Shown here piece after piece: positions 1 to 7,873 of a stretch of 64,000 bases of DNA. The stretch covers positions 2,480,001-2,544,000 of the forward strand of contig OZ244836.1 of NCBI GenBank assembly GCA_965220645.1, given 5' to 3'. A model generated the notes under the pieces. The model was not told the origin of the DNA. It was given only the letters and a program-made list of their open reading frames with translations, and searched no databases. Position numbers and translations under genes: made by a program. Position 1 is the first letter of the stretch; each line of letters opens with the position of its first letter. The stretch comes from Aldehydirespirator sp965220645. Lineage in GTDB: Bacteria > Actinomycetota > Acidimicrobiia > Acidimicrobiales > Aldehydirespiratoraceae.

Positions 1-798
1 GCCTTGGAGCTGGTGCAGGAACAGCGGATCACCCGGTTCTTCGCGGTGCCGCCCATGGTGCTGGGGCTGGCCAAGCACCCCGTGGTGGACAACTTCGACC
101 TGTCGTCGATCAAGCAGATCTTCTCGGGGGCGGCCCCTCTGGGGGCGGACCTGGCCGCCGCGGCCGCCGACCGGGTGGGCTGCGAGGTGGTTCAGGGCTA
201 CGGGATGACGGAGCTGAGCCCGGTGAGCCACTGCACGCCGGAGGGACAGTTCCGGCCGGGAACCAGCGGCGTGACCATCTCCAATACCGAGATCCGCATC
301 GTCGACCCCGAATCCGGCGCCGACCAGGACGTGGGAGGCCGGGGCGAGCTGCTGGTGCGAGGACCGCAGGTGATGAAGGGATACCTCAACAATGCCGCGG
401 CCACCGCCGAGACCCTCGACTCCGACGGCTGGCTGCACACCGGAGACGTGGCCATCATCGACGCCGAGGACCACGTGTCGATCGTCGACCGCATCAAGGA
501 GCTGATCAAGTACAAGGCCTTCCAGGTGCCCCCCGCGGAGCTGGAGGCGGTGCTGGTCACCCATCCGGCGGTGGCTGACGCAGCGGTGATCGGCATTCCC
601 GACGAGGAGGCGGGAGAGCTTCCCAAGGCCTTCATATCGCTGGCGCCCGGTGCCGGCGCACCGACCCTCGCCGACCTCCAGGAGCATGTGGGCGAGCATC
701 TGGCCAGCTACAAGCAGGTCCGGGTCCTCGAGGTGCTGGAGGCCATTCCCAAGAGCGCGTCCGGCAAGATCCTGCGCCGCGAGCTGCGCGACGCCTGA
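1..798 (+). CDS. Acyl-CoA ligase (4-coumarate/fatty acid type), C-terminal part, cut by window edge
   Basis: This is the C-terminal half of an AMP-forming acyl-CoA synthetase, which activates a carboxylic acid to its CoA thioester through an acyl-adenylate. The reading frame is open from base 1, so the true start lies upstream; the TTG at base 4 is not credible as a start. Visible ANL-family motifs, in order, are the acyl-binding YGMTELSP, the hinge-side GWLHTGD (the Asp binds the adenylate ribose), the hinge region VDRIKELIKYKAFQVPP, and the C-terminal PKSASGKILRREL with the catalytic Lys of the adenylation step. The layout resembles 4-coumarate-CoA ligases and medium/long-chain fatty acid ligases. 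The substrate cannot be decided from this part. Confidence 0.93.
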   Translation, partial: ALELVQEQRITRFFAVPPMVLGLAKHPVVDNFDLSSIKQIFSGAAPLGADLAAAAADRVGCEVVQGYGMTELSPVSHCTPEGQFRPGTSGVTISNTEIRIVDPESGADQDVGGRGELLVRGPQVMKGYLNNAAATAETLDSDGWLHTGDVAIIDAEDHVSIVDRIKELIKYKAFQVPPAELEAVLVTHPAVADAAVIGIPDEEAGELPKAFISLAPGAGAPTLADLQEHVGEHLASYKQVRVLEVLEAIPKSASGKILRRELRDA

Positions 799-981
799 GC
801 ACAGCCCACCGCCAGCGCCGAGAACGCACCGCTCCTGTTTGCAGGCGGGCGGTATGGGTTGTCTAGTGTCTAGAGTGCGGGGGACCGCTCGACCCACCGC
901 TCGACACCCGGTCAACCCGGCTGGCGGACCCCGCCCGCCCACCAGAGACACACCCCCACGACAAGAAAGAAGGGCCAACCG

Positions 982-1896
982 ATGGCAACACCGCAGGCGG
1001 CGATTCTCACCGATTTGGAGAAGTACCAGTGGTACACGCACATGAGCCGGGTCGACGGCGCCGACCTGGACGTGATCCGTCAGGCGCTTAGCGACTGCCG
1101 CGCCGATGCCGAGGCGCAGGGCGTGAACCTCGGCGTCATGCTCGGTCCGACCCTGGCCGACGATCTTGGCATCGAGACCGGCGACGACTTTCAGTCCTAT
1201 CCCGGCTACGGGTCGCCCGACGGCTCCCGGGTGGCCAAGGGCACCCAGGAGGAGTTGCTCATATGGGTGCACCACGCCGAAAAGGACCTGTGCTGGGAGG
1301 TACAGCACACCTTCCGGCGGGCCGTGGCCGGCCACATGTCCGTGGCCCGCGAGACCCCGACGTTCATCTACAAGAACAGCCTCGACCTCACCGGCCACGT
1401 CGACGGCACCGGCAACCCCGAGCCCGAGGACCAGCGCGACCGGGCCATCGTCGACGACGGCGAGCCCGGCGAGGGCGGCTCGTTCTGCATCGCCCAGCGC
1501 TGGGTCCACGATATGGACTACTGGGCGACGCTGTCGCTGGAGCAGGAGGAGAACACCTTCGGCCGCACCAAGCCCGACTCGGTCAAGCTCGACGTGCAGG
1601 TGCCGACCTCGCACCTGTCTCACGTGGAGCTGCGCGAGGGCGCTACCGCCGACGAGTCCACTCCCAAGCGGGGCGAGATGGTGCGCCGATCCACGCCCTA
1701 CGCCTTCCACGACGGCACGGTCGGCCTCTATTTCCTGGGCTTCTGCAAGACCCAGGCCCCGATGCGCGAGCGCATGGAGGCCATGTACGGCATCAACGGC
1801 CAGGTAACCGACGCCATAACCCACTACTCCACGCCGGCGTCGGGCTCGTTCTACTTCGTTCCCTCCGTGGAGGCACTCGACGCCGCGTTGCCCTAG
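982..1896 (+). CDS. DyP-type heme peroxidase
   Basis: This 304-residue protein belongs to the dye-decolorizing peroxidase family, which uses heme and hydrogen peroxide to oxidise a broad range of substrates. The family signature GxxDG is seen as GHVDGTGNPEP with the distal Asp near residue 141. A later stretch RRSTPYAFHDGTVGLYFLGFCKT matches the conserved distal-Arg region (R+S.PY). Length and motif spacing suit the intracellular YfeX-like branch. There is no Sec or Tat signal, so it is probably cytoplasmic. I see no encapsulin gene nearby and no cargo-loading peptide at the C terminus. The ATG start is preceded by an AGAAGG ribosome-binding site. It stands alone between unrelated genes, about 180 bp after the ligase. 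Confidence 0.92.
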   Translation: MATPQAAILTDLEKYQWYTHMSRVDGADLDVIRQALSDCRADAEAQGVNLGVMLGPTLADDLGIETGDDFQSYPGYGSPDGSRVAKGTQEELLIWVHHAEKDLCWEVQHTFRRAVAGHMSVARETPTFIYKNSLDLTGHVDGTGNPEPEDQRDRAIVDDGEPGEGGSFCIAQRWVHDMDYWATLSLEQEENTFGRTKPDSVKLDVQVPTSHLSHVELREGATADESTPKRGEMVRRSTPYAFHDGTVGLYFLGFCKTQAPMRERMEAMYGINGQVTDAITHYSTPASGSFYFVPSVEALDAALP

Positions 1897-1977
1897 GGGC
1901 CGAGCGGGTCCCCGGCCCGCCGGGGCGGAGCACGCAAGAGTGAGTCGAGACCGGGCCGCGCCCGATTTGGCTGCGAC

Positions 1978-2664
1978 ATGACATCGCAGTTCGTCTTCGG
2001 CGTGGACCTCGACGGGGTCGTCGCCGACTACACGGCGGGGTTCGCGGCGTTCATCGCCGCATTGAGAGGCATAGACCCGGCGTCGCTACCCGAGGAGCGC
2101 TCCTACGACTTCAGCGAATGGGGCCTGAGTCCGAGCGACTTCGAGCGGTACCACGGCTCAGCCGTCACCGAGCACCGGATGTTGGCGAAGCTGCCATCCA
2201 TCGAGGGAGCGGCCGAGGCTCTGTGGCGTCTTTCGGATGCAGGGGTGTGGATCCGGGTGATCACCCATCGCCTCTACGTCAACTGGGGTCATGCCGAGGC
2301 GGTGGCAGACACAGTGCAGTGGCTGGACGCCGAGCGCATCCCGTATCGCGACATCTGCTTTCTGGGCAACAAGCCGGAGGTGGAGGCCGACTGTTACGTG
2401 GACGATGCTCCCCACAACATCGCCGCCCTGCGAGCCAGCGGCAACGATGTGATCGTGTTCGACCAGCCTTACAACCGCGACGAGGCAGATCCGAGGGCCA
2501 GCACCTGGCAGCAGGTGGAGCAACTCGTGATGGAGCGATTCACGGTGTGGAGAGGTGCCGCTGGAGTGCAGGCGCAGCTTCCGGGAATGGACGCGGGCAC
2601 GGATCGGCTGGCCATACGACGGTCTGCCGGAGCACCAGCCCGGCCGGTGACCGAGGACGGGTAG
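1978..2664 (+). CDS. HAD-family 5' nucleotidase-like phosphatase (NT5C type)
   Basis: This 228-residue protein has HAD-superfamily phosphatase motifs. Motif I is FGVDLDGVVADY near residue 9 (catalytic DxDG). A Thr in VITHRL fits motif II, and CYVDDAPHNI gives the acidic motif IV. This order resembles the cytosolic 5'(3')-deoxyribonucleotidase (NT5C) family, whose members dephosphorylate nucleoside monophosphates. The last 35 or so residues are low-complexity and probably disordered. It ends only 3 bp before the convergent oxidoreductase gene, so the two transcripts must overlap. The substrate is inferred from family resemblance only. Confidence 0.75.
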   Translation: MTSQFVFGVDLDGVVADYTAGFAAFIAALRGIDPASLPEERSYDFSEWGLSPSDFERYHGSAVTEHRMLAKLPSIEGAAEALWRLSDAGVWIRVITHRLYVNWGHAEAVADTVQWLDAERIPYRDICFLGNKPEVEADCYVDDAPHNIAALRASGNDVIVFDQPYNRDEADPRASTWQQVEQLVMERFTVWRGAAGVQAQLPGMDAGTDRLAIRRSAGAPARPVTEDG

Positions 2665-2667
2665 AAC

Positions 2668-3669
2668 TCATCCGCGCAGGATTTCGAACGGTGAGAGGCC
2701 GCGCGGCACTTCGGAGACACTGACGGGGATCCCGTCGCGCTGAGACGACAGCGCAGCCGCGGCCGCGATCGCAAGAGCCGATGAGGCGACCGCCAGGTCG
2801 GGCCAAGGCTGGGCCTCGCCGTTGCCGACAGCGACCAGCCGCTCGATCTGAGCCACGAAACCGAGAGCGGCCAGAGGGTGTACCGAGCCCGCCGGCGGAC
2901 CAGCCGGTGCGCCATCGATCTCTGCGATCGGCGCGGGCCATACGTCGACCCGGGCCACATGGGCCGAGTCGGCTGCCTCGAGGGCGGCTTCGGCCACTCG
3001 GGCACCCCACTGCAGCTCGGCTCGGGCCGTGCGTCCGTTGGCGGACCGGAGCACCACCTCCGCGGCGCGGTCGATCCCGTCGACGATCGCAAGACGCGCC
3101 GCGGCCACGGACCGAACTGCAGCGCCCATGGCCACCATCACGGCGGGCCAGAATCCGGCCGCCGGATCCATCGTCACACCTCCCCCGAAGGCCCCTCGGC
3201 CGTCGGGGCCCCGAGCGGGGTCGGGCACGGCCAGCCTCAACTCCAAGTGGTGTGGGTCCATGGCCGCAACCGCGTCCAGCATCACGCGCACGGCCGGCGC
3301 GTGCAGCAGGTTCACCCCCGCCATCACCGGCCGGCTCGCAAACGCGTCACTCAACTCTGCGATGCCGTGGAGGGTGGTGGCCGCAGGCGACTCGACCAAC
3401 ACGGCCCGCAGCCGCTGGGACGACGCCAGCTCGACCAGCGCCTCGGCACGGGCAGCCGGGGGAGTGGCGACGACAGCCATATCGCAGGCGCGGGCCAACT
3501 CCCGCATTGTCAGCACCGGACAGTCCAGCGCACCCGCAAGAGCCGCGGCCCTCGGCGAAGTCGTCGACAGCGCGGCCACCCCCGCCAGGCGCACACCTCG
3601 CGTGGCGCAGACAGCCTCGGCGTGGAGGGTGGCGGCGCGACCCGCGCCCACGATTCCCACTGACGTCAC
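2668..3669 (-). CDS. Gfo/Idh/MocA-type NAD(P)-dependent oxidoreductase
   Basis: This 333-residue protein opens with a Rossmann motif, VGIVGAGRAATLHAEAV, typical of the glucose-fructose oxidoreductase / inositol dehydrogenase family. A second nucleotide-binding segment lies around DMAVVATPPAARAEAL, and the next conserved block is LVESPAATT. In most family members that block contains an EKP with a catalytic Lys; here the Glu and Pro are replaced by ESP, so the catalytic Lys of the EKP motif is not seen and the protein may be a divergent or non-canonical member. GTG is the start codon. It converges on the upstream nucleotidase gene and is divergent from the zinc-ribbon gene. Substrate unknown. 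Confidence 0.75.
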   Translation of the reverse strand: MTSVGIVGAGRAATLHAEAVCATRGVRLAGVAALSTTSPRAAALAGALDCPVLTMRELARACDMAVVATPPAARAEALVELASSQRLRAVLVESPAATTLHGIAELSDAFASRPVMAGVNLLHAPAVRVMLDAVAAMDPHHLELRLAVPDPARGPDGRGAFGGGVTMDPAAGFWPAVMVAMGAAVRSVAAARLAIVDGIDRAAEVVLRSANGRTARAELQWGARVAEAALEAADSAHVARVDVWPAPIAEIDGAPAGPPAGSVHPLAALGFVAQIERLVAVGNGEAQPWPDLAVASSALAIAAAAALSSQRDGIPVSVSEVPRGLSPFEILRG

Positions 3670-3770
3670 CCCCGCATCGTTCCACAGTCGCCGTGACCGG
3701 GGGACTGCAGAGCAGCCTGCACTGCGGGATCTGAGCCATTGCCTGCCTAGTTGGGCGGACTCCGAGCCGT

Positions 3771-3776
3771 TAGGGT
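3771..3776 (+). promoter_or_regulatory. Candidate -10 box of a leaderless promoter
   Basis: TAGGGT lies exactly 6 nt before the GTG start of the zinc-ribbon gene, and there is no Shine-Dalgarno sequence in between. That spacing puts the transcription start at the start codon. The same arrangement recurs across the window. Confidence 0.5.
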
Positions 3777-3782
3777 CTCGCC

Positions 3783-4550
3783 GTGCCCGATGCTGGACCG
3801 CCCGCCGACGAGAATCCCGATGACCGCGACGAGGCCGAGCAGAGCGTTCATCCGCTGCTGAGAATCCAGGAGATCGACACCGAGACGGAGCAACTCCAGC
3901 ACAGGCGGGCGACCCACCCTCTGCACCGGGACCTGGCCGCGGCCCAGTCTGAGCAGCGAGAGCTGCAGCACCAGATCGACACGGTAGGTCTGCAACGCAT
4001 CGAGGTGCTCACCCGCCAGAAGCGCCTGGAGGACGAAGCCGCAATCATCCAGGCCAAGGCCGACAAGGACGACAACCGTCTCTACTCCGGTGAGATCACC
4101 GCCATCAGAGACCTTCAGGCCCTGCAGGACGAGATCGCCGGACTGCGCTCCCGCCAGGGTGTGCTGGAAGAACGGGCCATCGAGGCACTCATGGAGGCAG
4201 AGGAGTTGAGCGGGAAGGCCGAGTCGCTGGAGGAGCAGCGAGCCGTCGGCGTCGAGCGGGTGACGGTGCTGGAGGCTGAGTTGGCCGCGGAGGAAGCGGC
4301 AATAGACGAGCAGCTAGCCGGGCTGTCGGCGACCAGGACCGAGGTCGCGGCCCGCTCCGAGACGGCCGCGGTGGCCAAGTACGAGAGCATGCGCCAAGCG
4401 TTCGGGCCGAGCACGGCCGTGGCGTTCGATCCGTCGTCCGGCTGCGGATGCCCCCATCAGATGCCCGCGGTCGAGGTGGCCCGCATCAAGCGCTGCGCCG
4501 TGGGGGAGGTGCAGGACTGCGCCGAGTGCGGGCGACTCGTGCTGCGCTGA
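3783..4550 (+). CDS. Coiled-coil protein with C-terminal C4 zinc ribbon (COG1579 type)
   Basis: This 255-residue protein has a long helical, Glu/Arg/Gln-rich coiled coil (about residues 20-205) and a short C-terminal zinc ribbon. The four metal ligands are visible as CGCPH and later CAECGRL, the usual C-x2-C pair of this family. Members are annotated as zinc-ribbon proteins that may bind nucleic acid, and no enzymatic activity is established. The N-terminal 25 residues are acidic. In many actinobacteria a homologue sits next to a Nif3-family gene, which is not present here. The GTG start is supported by the TAGGGT box 6 nt upstream. Confidence 0.85.
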   Translation: MPDAGPPADENPDDRDEAEQSVHPLLRIQEIDTETEQLQHRRATHPLHRDLAAAQSEQRELQHQIDTVGLQRIEVLTRQKRLEDEAAIIQAKADKDDNRLYSGEITAIRDLQALQDEIAGLRSRQGVLEERAIEALMEAEELSGKAESLEEQRAVGVERVTVLEAELAAEEAAIDEQLAGLSATRTEVAARSETAAVAKYESMRQAFGPSTAVAFDPSSGCGCPHQMPAVEVARIKRCAVGEVQDCAECGRLVLR

Positions 4551-4598
4551 AGTGGAGCACCGTCCCCGCCGGAGCTTCGGGCCGCGGACCTGACGCCC

Positions 4599-5090
4599 AT
4601 GTTCTTCTGGTTCGCGGCCTGCGCGGTGGTGGTCGTGGCGCTGGTGTTCGGCAGCAGCGGGGTGGATTACCGGGTCGTGGCGCTGGGCGCGGTGCTGCCC
4701 CTGGCGGAGAACCTGAGCGGGTCGCCCTGGGTGCTGCACACGCTGGCCGGCAGCGCCGTCCTGCTCGTGGGTGTAATGGCCCTCACCGCCGGCAGGGGCC
4801 GACGATTGCGGCGGCGGCGCTGGATCGGGCTACCCATCGGCACGCTGGTGTTCCTGGTGGCCAGCGGAGCATGGTCGCGCACGGCCCTGTTCTGGTGGCC
4901 GGCAACGGGCAGCGGGGGAGTGGGCCAGGGAGTCCCCCCAGAGTTCGACCGGCCCCTGATCATCCTGATCGTCCTCGAACTCGCCGGAATCGCCGCCCTG
5001 GCCTGGACCGCCCGCCGCTTCGGCCTGTCAGACCCCCAACGCCGCCAAACACTCCTGACCACCGGCCGCCTGACTCGTCCAACGACCTGA
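4599..5090 (+). CDS. Hypothetical multi-pass membrane protein
   Basis: I do not recognise this 163-residue protein. It shows four hydrophobic segments: one at the N terminus after MFF, one around residues 45-65, one around 80-100 after an RGRRLRRRRW basic loop, and one around 120-140. The alternating basic loops suggest an inner-membrane protein with cytoplasmic termini. The C terminus is basic and Thr-rich. It begins 48 bp after the zinc-ribbon gene in the same direction and may be cotranscribed with it. Its 3' end faces the RNase P RNA gene at a distance of 27 bp. The ATG start follows a GGAGCTTCGGG stretch of doubtful value as a ribosome-binding site. Confidence 0.65.
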   Translation: MFFWFAACAVVVVALVFGSSGVDYRVVALGAVLPLAENLSGSPWVLHTLAGSAVLLVGVMALTAGRGRRLRRRRWIGLPIGTLVFLVASGAWSRTALFWWPATGSGGVGQGVPPEFDRPLIILIVLELAGIAALAWTARRFGLSDPQRRQTLLTTGRLTRPTT

Positions 5091-5117
5091 TCCGCCGACC
5101 CCAGACGAAATGACAGG

Positions 5118-5478
<361 letters not shown>

Positions 5479-5482
5479 TAGA

Positions 5483-5488
5483 AGGCTA
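5483..5488 (-). promoter_or_regulatory. Candidate -10 box of rnpB
   Basis: On the minus strand TAGCCT ends a few bases before the first base of helix P1 of RNase P RNA, the expected place for a -10 element. Confidence 0.55.
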
Positions 5489-5490
5489 GT

Positions 5491-5496
5491 TAGCCT
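5491..5496 (+). promoter_or_regulatory. Candidate -10 box of trpD
   Basis: TAGCCT on the plus strand lies 2 bp from the rnpB -10 box on the other strand. A start around base 5503 would give trpD a leader of about 48 nt containing a GGAGG ribosome-binding site 6 nt before its ATG. Confidence 0.45.
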
Positions 5497-5550
5497 GAGC
5501 CTCGACGCGGCAGCGACAGTCCACGTGCCGGCGCGGGCTCGGAGGAAACC

Positions 5551-6591
5551 ATGACCACGCTCCACGACTACGGCGGCTGGCCCGGCGTGCTCGCCACTCT
5601 CGCCGCGGGCCGAGACATCGGGCCCGGCGAGGCTCGGGCCGCGCTCGGGGCGATCCTCGCGGGCGAGGCGACCGACGCTCAGGTGGCAGCGTTCATCGTG
5701 GCCCTGCGACTCAAGGGACCCGCCGTCGGAGAGCTTCTCGGGCTTGTGGAGGCCATGCGCGACGCGGCCACGCCTTTGGACATCCCCGCGGACGCCATCG
5801 ACATCGTGGGCACCGGCGGCACCGCCGGCCGCAAGGCCCACGCACTCAACGTGTCGACCATGGCCTGCTTCGTGGCCGCCGGTGCAGGCGCCACCGTCTG
5901 CAAGCACGGCAGCGTCAAGGCCTCGTCCACATCGGGCAGCTTCGACCTGCTCGACGCCATCGGCGTGCCCATAGGCGCCGCACCCCACGAAGTCGCAGAA
6001 GCGGTGCGCACCGTGGGGCTCGGATTCGCTTTCGCCAAGACCTTTCATCCGGCGATGCGCCATGTGGCCGGCGTGCGATCGCAGGTCGGCATATCGACGA
6101 TCTTCAACCTGCTGGGACCCCTGTCCCATCCCGGCCACATACAGCGCCAGGTGCTCGGCGTGCTCGAACAACCGCTGGCGCCCACCATGGCTGCGGTGTT
6201 GCAAGCCACCGGCTCCGTGCGGTCGCTGGTGGTGCACGGGGACGGCCGGTTCGACGAGCTCACCACCACCGGACCGAACCTGGTGGTCGATCTGAGGGAG
6301 GGCAAGATGACCGAGTTCCGCGTCGACGCGGCCGACGTGGGGCTCTCGGAGGCAACGCCCGACGAACTGCGGGGCGGCGACCCGGTGGCCAACGCGCGGA
6401 TCCTGGCCGGCATCCTGGCGGGCGAGCCGGGGCCCAAGCGCGACGTCGTAGTGCTCAATGCAGCCGCGGGACTGGTGGTGGGAGGGATCGCCGAGGACCT
6501 CGCCGAAGGCGTGGAAGCAGCCGCAGCCGCCATCGACGACGGGCGGGCCGCCCAGAAGTTCGACGAGGTGACCGAGAGGCCGAGCGGCTAG
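5551..6591 (+). CDS. trpD: Anthranilate phosphoribosyltransferase
   Basis: TrpD transfers the phosphoribosyl group of PRPP to anthranilate in tryptophan biosynthesis. The 346-residue protein has the full family pattern: an N-terminal helical domain, the PRPP-binding loop IVGTGGTAGRKAHALNVST near residue 87, and KHGSVKASSTSGSFDLLDAIG near residue 112 with the KH(G) anthranilate-site motif. Arg and Met residues of the RHVAGVRSQVGISTIFNLLGPL block are conserved too. In the KHG block the usual GNRaxSSxxGsaD reads GSVKASSTSGSFD. No other trp genes are adjacent, so trpD is separated from the rest of the pathway. The ATG start has a GGAGG site upstream. The last codons (ERPSG) fall inside box A of the dispersed repeat described below. 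Confidence 0.93.
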   Translation: MTTLHDYGGWPGVLATLAAGRDIGPGEARAALGAILAGEATDAQVAAFIVALRLKGPAVGELLGLVEAMRDAATPLDIPADAIDIVGTGGTAGRKAHALNVSTMACFVAAGAGATVCKHGSVKASSTSGSFDLLDAIGVPIGAAPHEVAEAVRTVGLGFAFAKTFHPAMRHVAGVRSQVGISTIFNLLGPLSHPGHIQRQVLGVLEQPLAPTMAAVLQATGSVRSLVVHGDGRFDELTTTGPNLVVDLREGKMTEFRVDAADVGLSEATPDELRGGDPVANARILAGILAGEPGPKRDVVVLNAAAGLVVGGIAEDLAEGVEAAAAAIDDGRAAQKFDEVTERPSG

Positions 6592-6684
6592 GCGGCGACT
6601 CGTGAACACTTCGGCGAGGCGTTCAGCGAGGCCCTCTGGGCCCGAGCGGCCCGTGAGCGCAGCGAACAAGAGCGGGAAACACGG
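6574..6684 (+). repeat. Composite dispersed repeat, copy 1 (boxes A and B)
   Basis: Box A (AGAGGCCGAGCGG) overlaps the end of trpD. Box B runs from about 6638 to 6684 and begins GGGCCCGAGCGGCCCGTGAG and ends AACAAGAGCGGGAAACAC. Box B ends 8 bp before the preferred queG start. If translated in the queG frame it gives GPERPVSAANKSGKH, the same peptide that other copies encode. Confidence 0.85.
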
Positions 6685-6691
6685 CAGCCGG

Positions 6692-7873
6692 ATGAGCCTC
6701 GACACCTCCAAGCTGGCCGCCATAGGCCAGCAGGCGGGTCTGTGCGCGGTCGGCTTCTGCCGGGCCGAGCCGTTCACGAAGACTGCTCAGGTCCTGCGAG
6801 ACCGAAAGCAGGCCGGACTGCACGCCGGGATGCAGTTCACGTACCGCAACCCCGAACGCTCCACCGAGCCTGAGCGCCTGGTGCCCGGGGCGACCGCGCT
6901 GGTGGTCGGGGCCCTCGAATTCAGCGCCGAGCCCTGCGAGCGACCCGACGACGGCAACCCCTATGCACGGGTGGCGGCCTACGCCCGGGCCGACTACTAC
7001 ACACCCCTGAGAGTCGCCCTTGAAGCCATCGCCGGAGCACTGCGGGACGAAGGCCACCGGGCTGTGGTGTCGGCCGACGAGAACGGCCTCGTCGACCGGG
7101 CCACGGCTCATCGAGCCGCCCTCGGCTGGTGGGGCAAGAACTCCAACATCCTGTTGCCCGACTTTGGCAGCCTGGTCGTGCTCGGAGCGGTGGTGACCGA
7201 CGCTCCCATCGTCTCCGCCGACCCCGAGACCGGCATCGAAGACGGCTGCGGATCCTGTCGCCAGTGCCTGGACGGCTGCCCGACGGGTGCCATCGTCGCC
7301 CCCGGCACCGTGGACGCCCGCCGCTGCCTGGCCTGGCTGGTGCAAGCCGACGGGGTGTTCGACCCCGAGTATCGAGTGGCGCTCGGGGACCGCATCTATG
7401 GCTGCGACGACTGCTCCGAGGTGTGCCCGCCCAACCGAGTGCGCGTTCGCCACCGGCCCCGCGCCGCCCGGCCGCAGGATCAACAGACCCAGGATCAACA
7501 GACCCAGGATCAACAGACCCAGGATCAACAGACCCAGGATCAACAGACATGGGTTCCGGTGCTGGACTTGCTGGATGCCTCGGACTCCGAGCTGATGGCC
7601 GCCTTGGGACGCTGGTACATCCCCAAGCGCCAGCCCCGCTACCTGCGGCGCAACGCCCTTGTAGTGCTGGCCAACGTGGGCGAGCCGTCCGAGCCGCGGG
7701 TACGGGCCGCGGTAGACCGGGCGCTGCGCGACTCCGATCCTCTCATCCGGGCTCACGCGGTGTGGTGCGCCCGCCGCCTCGGTCTCAGCCTCGAAGCGCT
7801 AACCGAGCACGACGATCCACTGGTCAGGGCCGAGCTGGAGCGGCCGGTGCCGGCTCGAGGAGTTGCGGCGTGA
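6692..7873 (+). CDS. queG: Epoxyqueuosine reductase
   Basis: QueG reduces epoxyqueuosine to queuosine in the wobble position of tRNAs, using cobalamin and two [4Fe-4S] clusters. The Cys motifs of both clusters are present: CGSCRQCLDGCP and CDDCSEVCPP. The N-terminal cobalamin-binding domain includes GWWGKNSNILLPDFGSLVVLG. A C-terminal HEAT-like part (YLRRNALVVLANVG, then AHAVWCARRLG) fits tRNA binding. I chose the ATG at 6692 (393 residues); an in-frame GTG at 6602 would add 30 residues that are a translation of the dispersed repeat. Between the second cluster and the HEAT part sit five QDQQT repeats, described separately. The stop overlaps the next gene's GTG by 4 nt. Confidence 0.92.
   Translation: MSLDTSKLAAIGQQAGLCAVGFCRAEPFTKTAQVLRDRKQAGLHAGMQFTYRNPERSTEPERLVPGATALVVGALEFSAEPCERPDDGNPYARVAAYARADYYTPLRVALEAIAGALRDEGHRAVVSADENGLVDRATAHRAALGWWGKNSNILLPDFGSLVVLGAVVTDAPIVSADPETGIEDGCGSCRQCLDGCPTGAIVAPGTVDARRCLAWLVQADGVFDPEYRVALGDRIYGCDDCSEVCPPNRVRVRHRPRAARPQDQQTQDQQTQDQQTQDQQTQDQQTWVPVLDLLDASDSELMAALGRWYIPKRQPRYLRRNALVVLANVGEPSEPRVRAAVDRALRDSDPLIRAHAVWCARRLGLSLEALTEHDDPLVRAELERPVPARGVAA
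7475..7549 (+). repeat. 15-bp tandem repeat (5 copies) inside queG
   Basis: Five head-to-tail units of CAGGATCAACAGACC encode QDQQT five times; the units are identical except for the final codon (ACA instead of ACC). It forms a Gln-rich linker between the iron-sulfur region and the HEAT-like region of QueG, keeps the frame, and is a likely copy-number-variable site. Confidence 0.95.

Noticed and set aside
982..1896. DyP peroxidase as encapsulin cargo
   Set aside because: No encapsulin shell gene is next to it and the C terminus shows no targeting peptide.
6602..6691. GTG at 6602 as the queG start
   Set aside because: The 30 extra residues are a translation of the dispersed repeat (GPERPVSAANKSGKH), which also appears outside genes.
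7129..7869. Long N-terminal extension of the glycosyltransferase
   Set aside because: The extension lies wholly inside queG in another frame; the GTG at 7870 gives the exact start expected for PimB'-like enzymes and a GTGA overlap.
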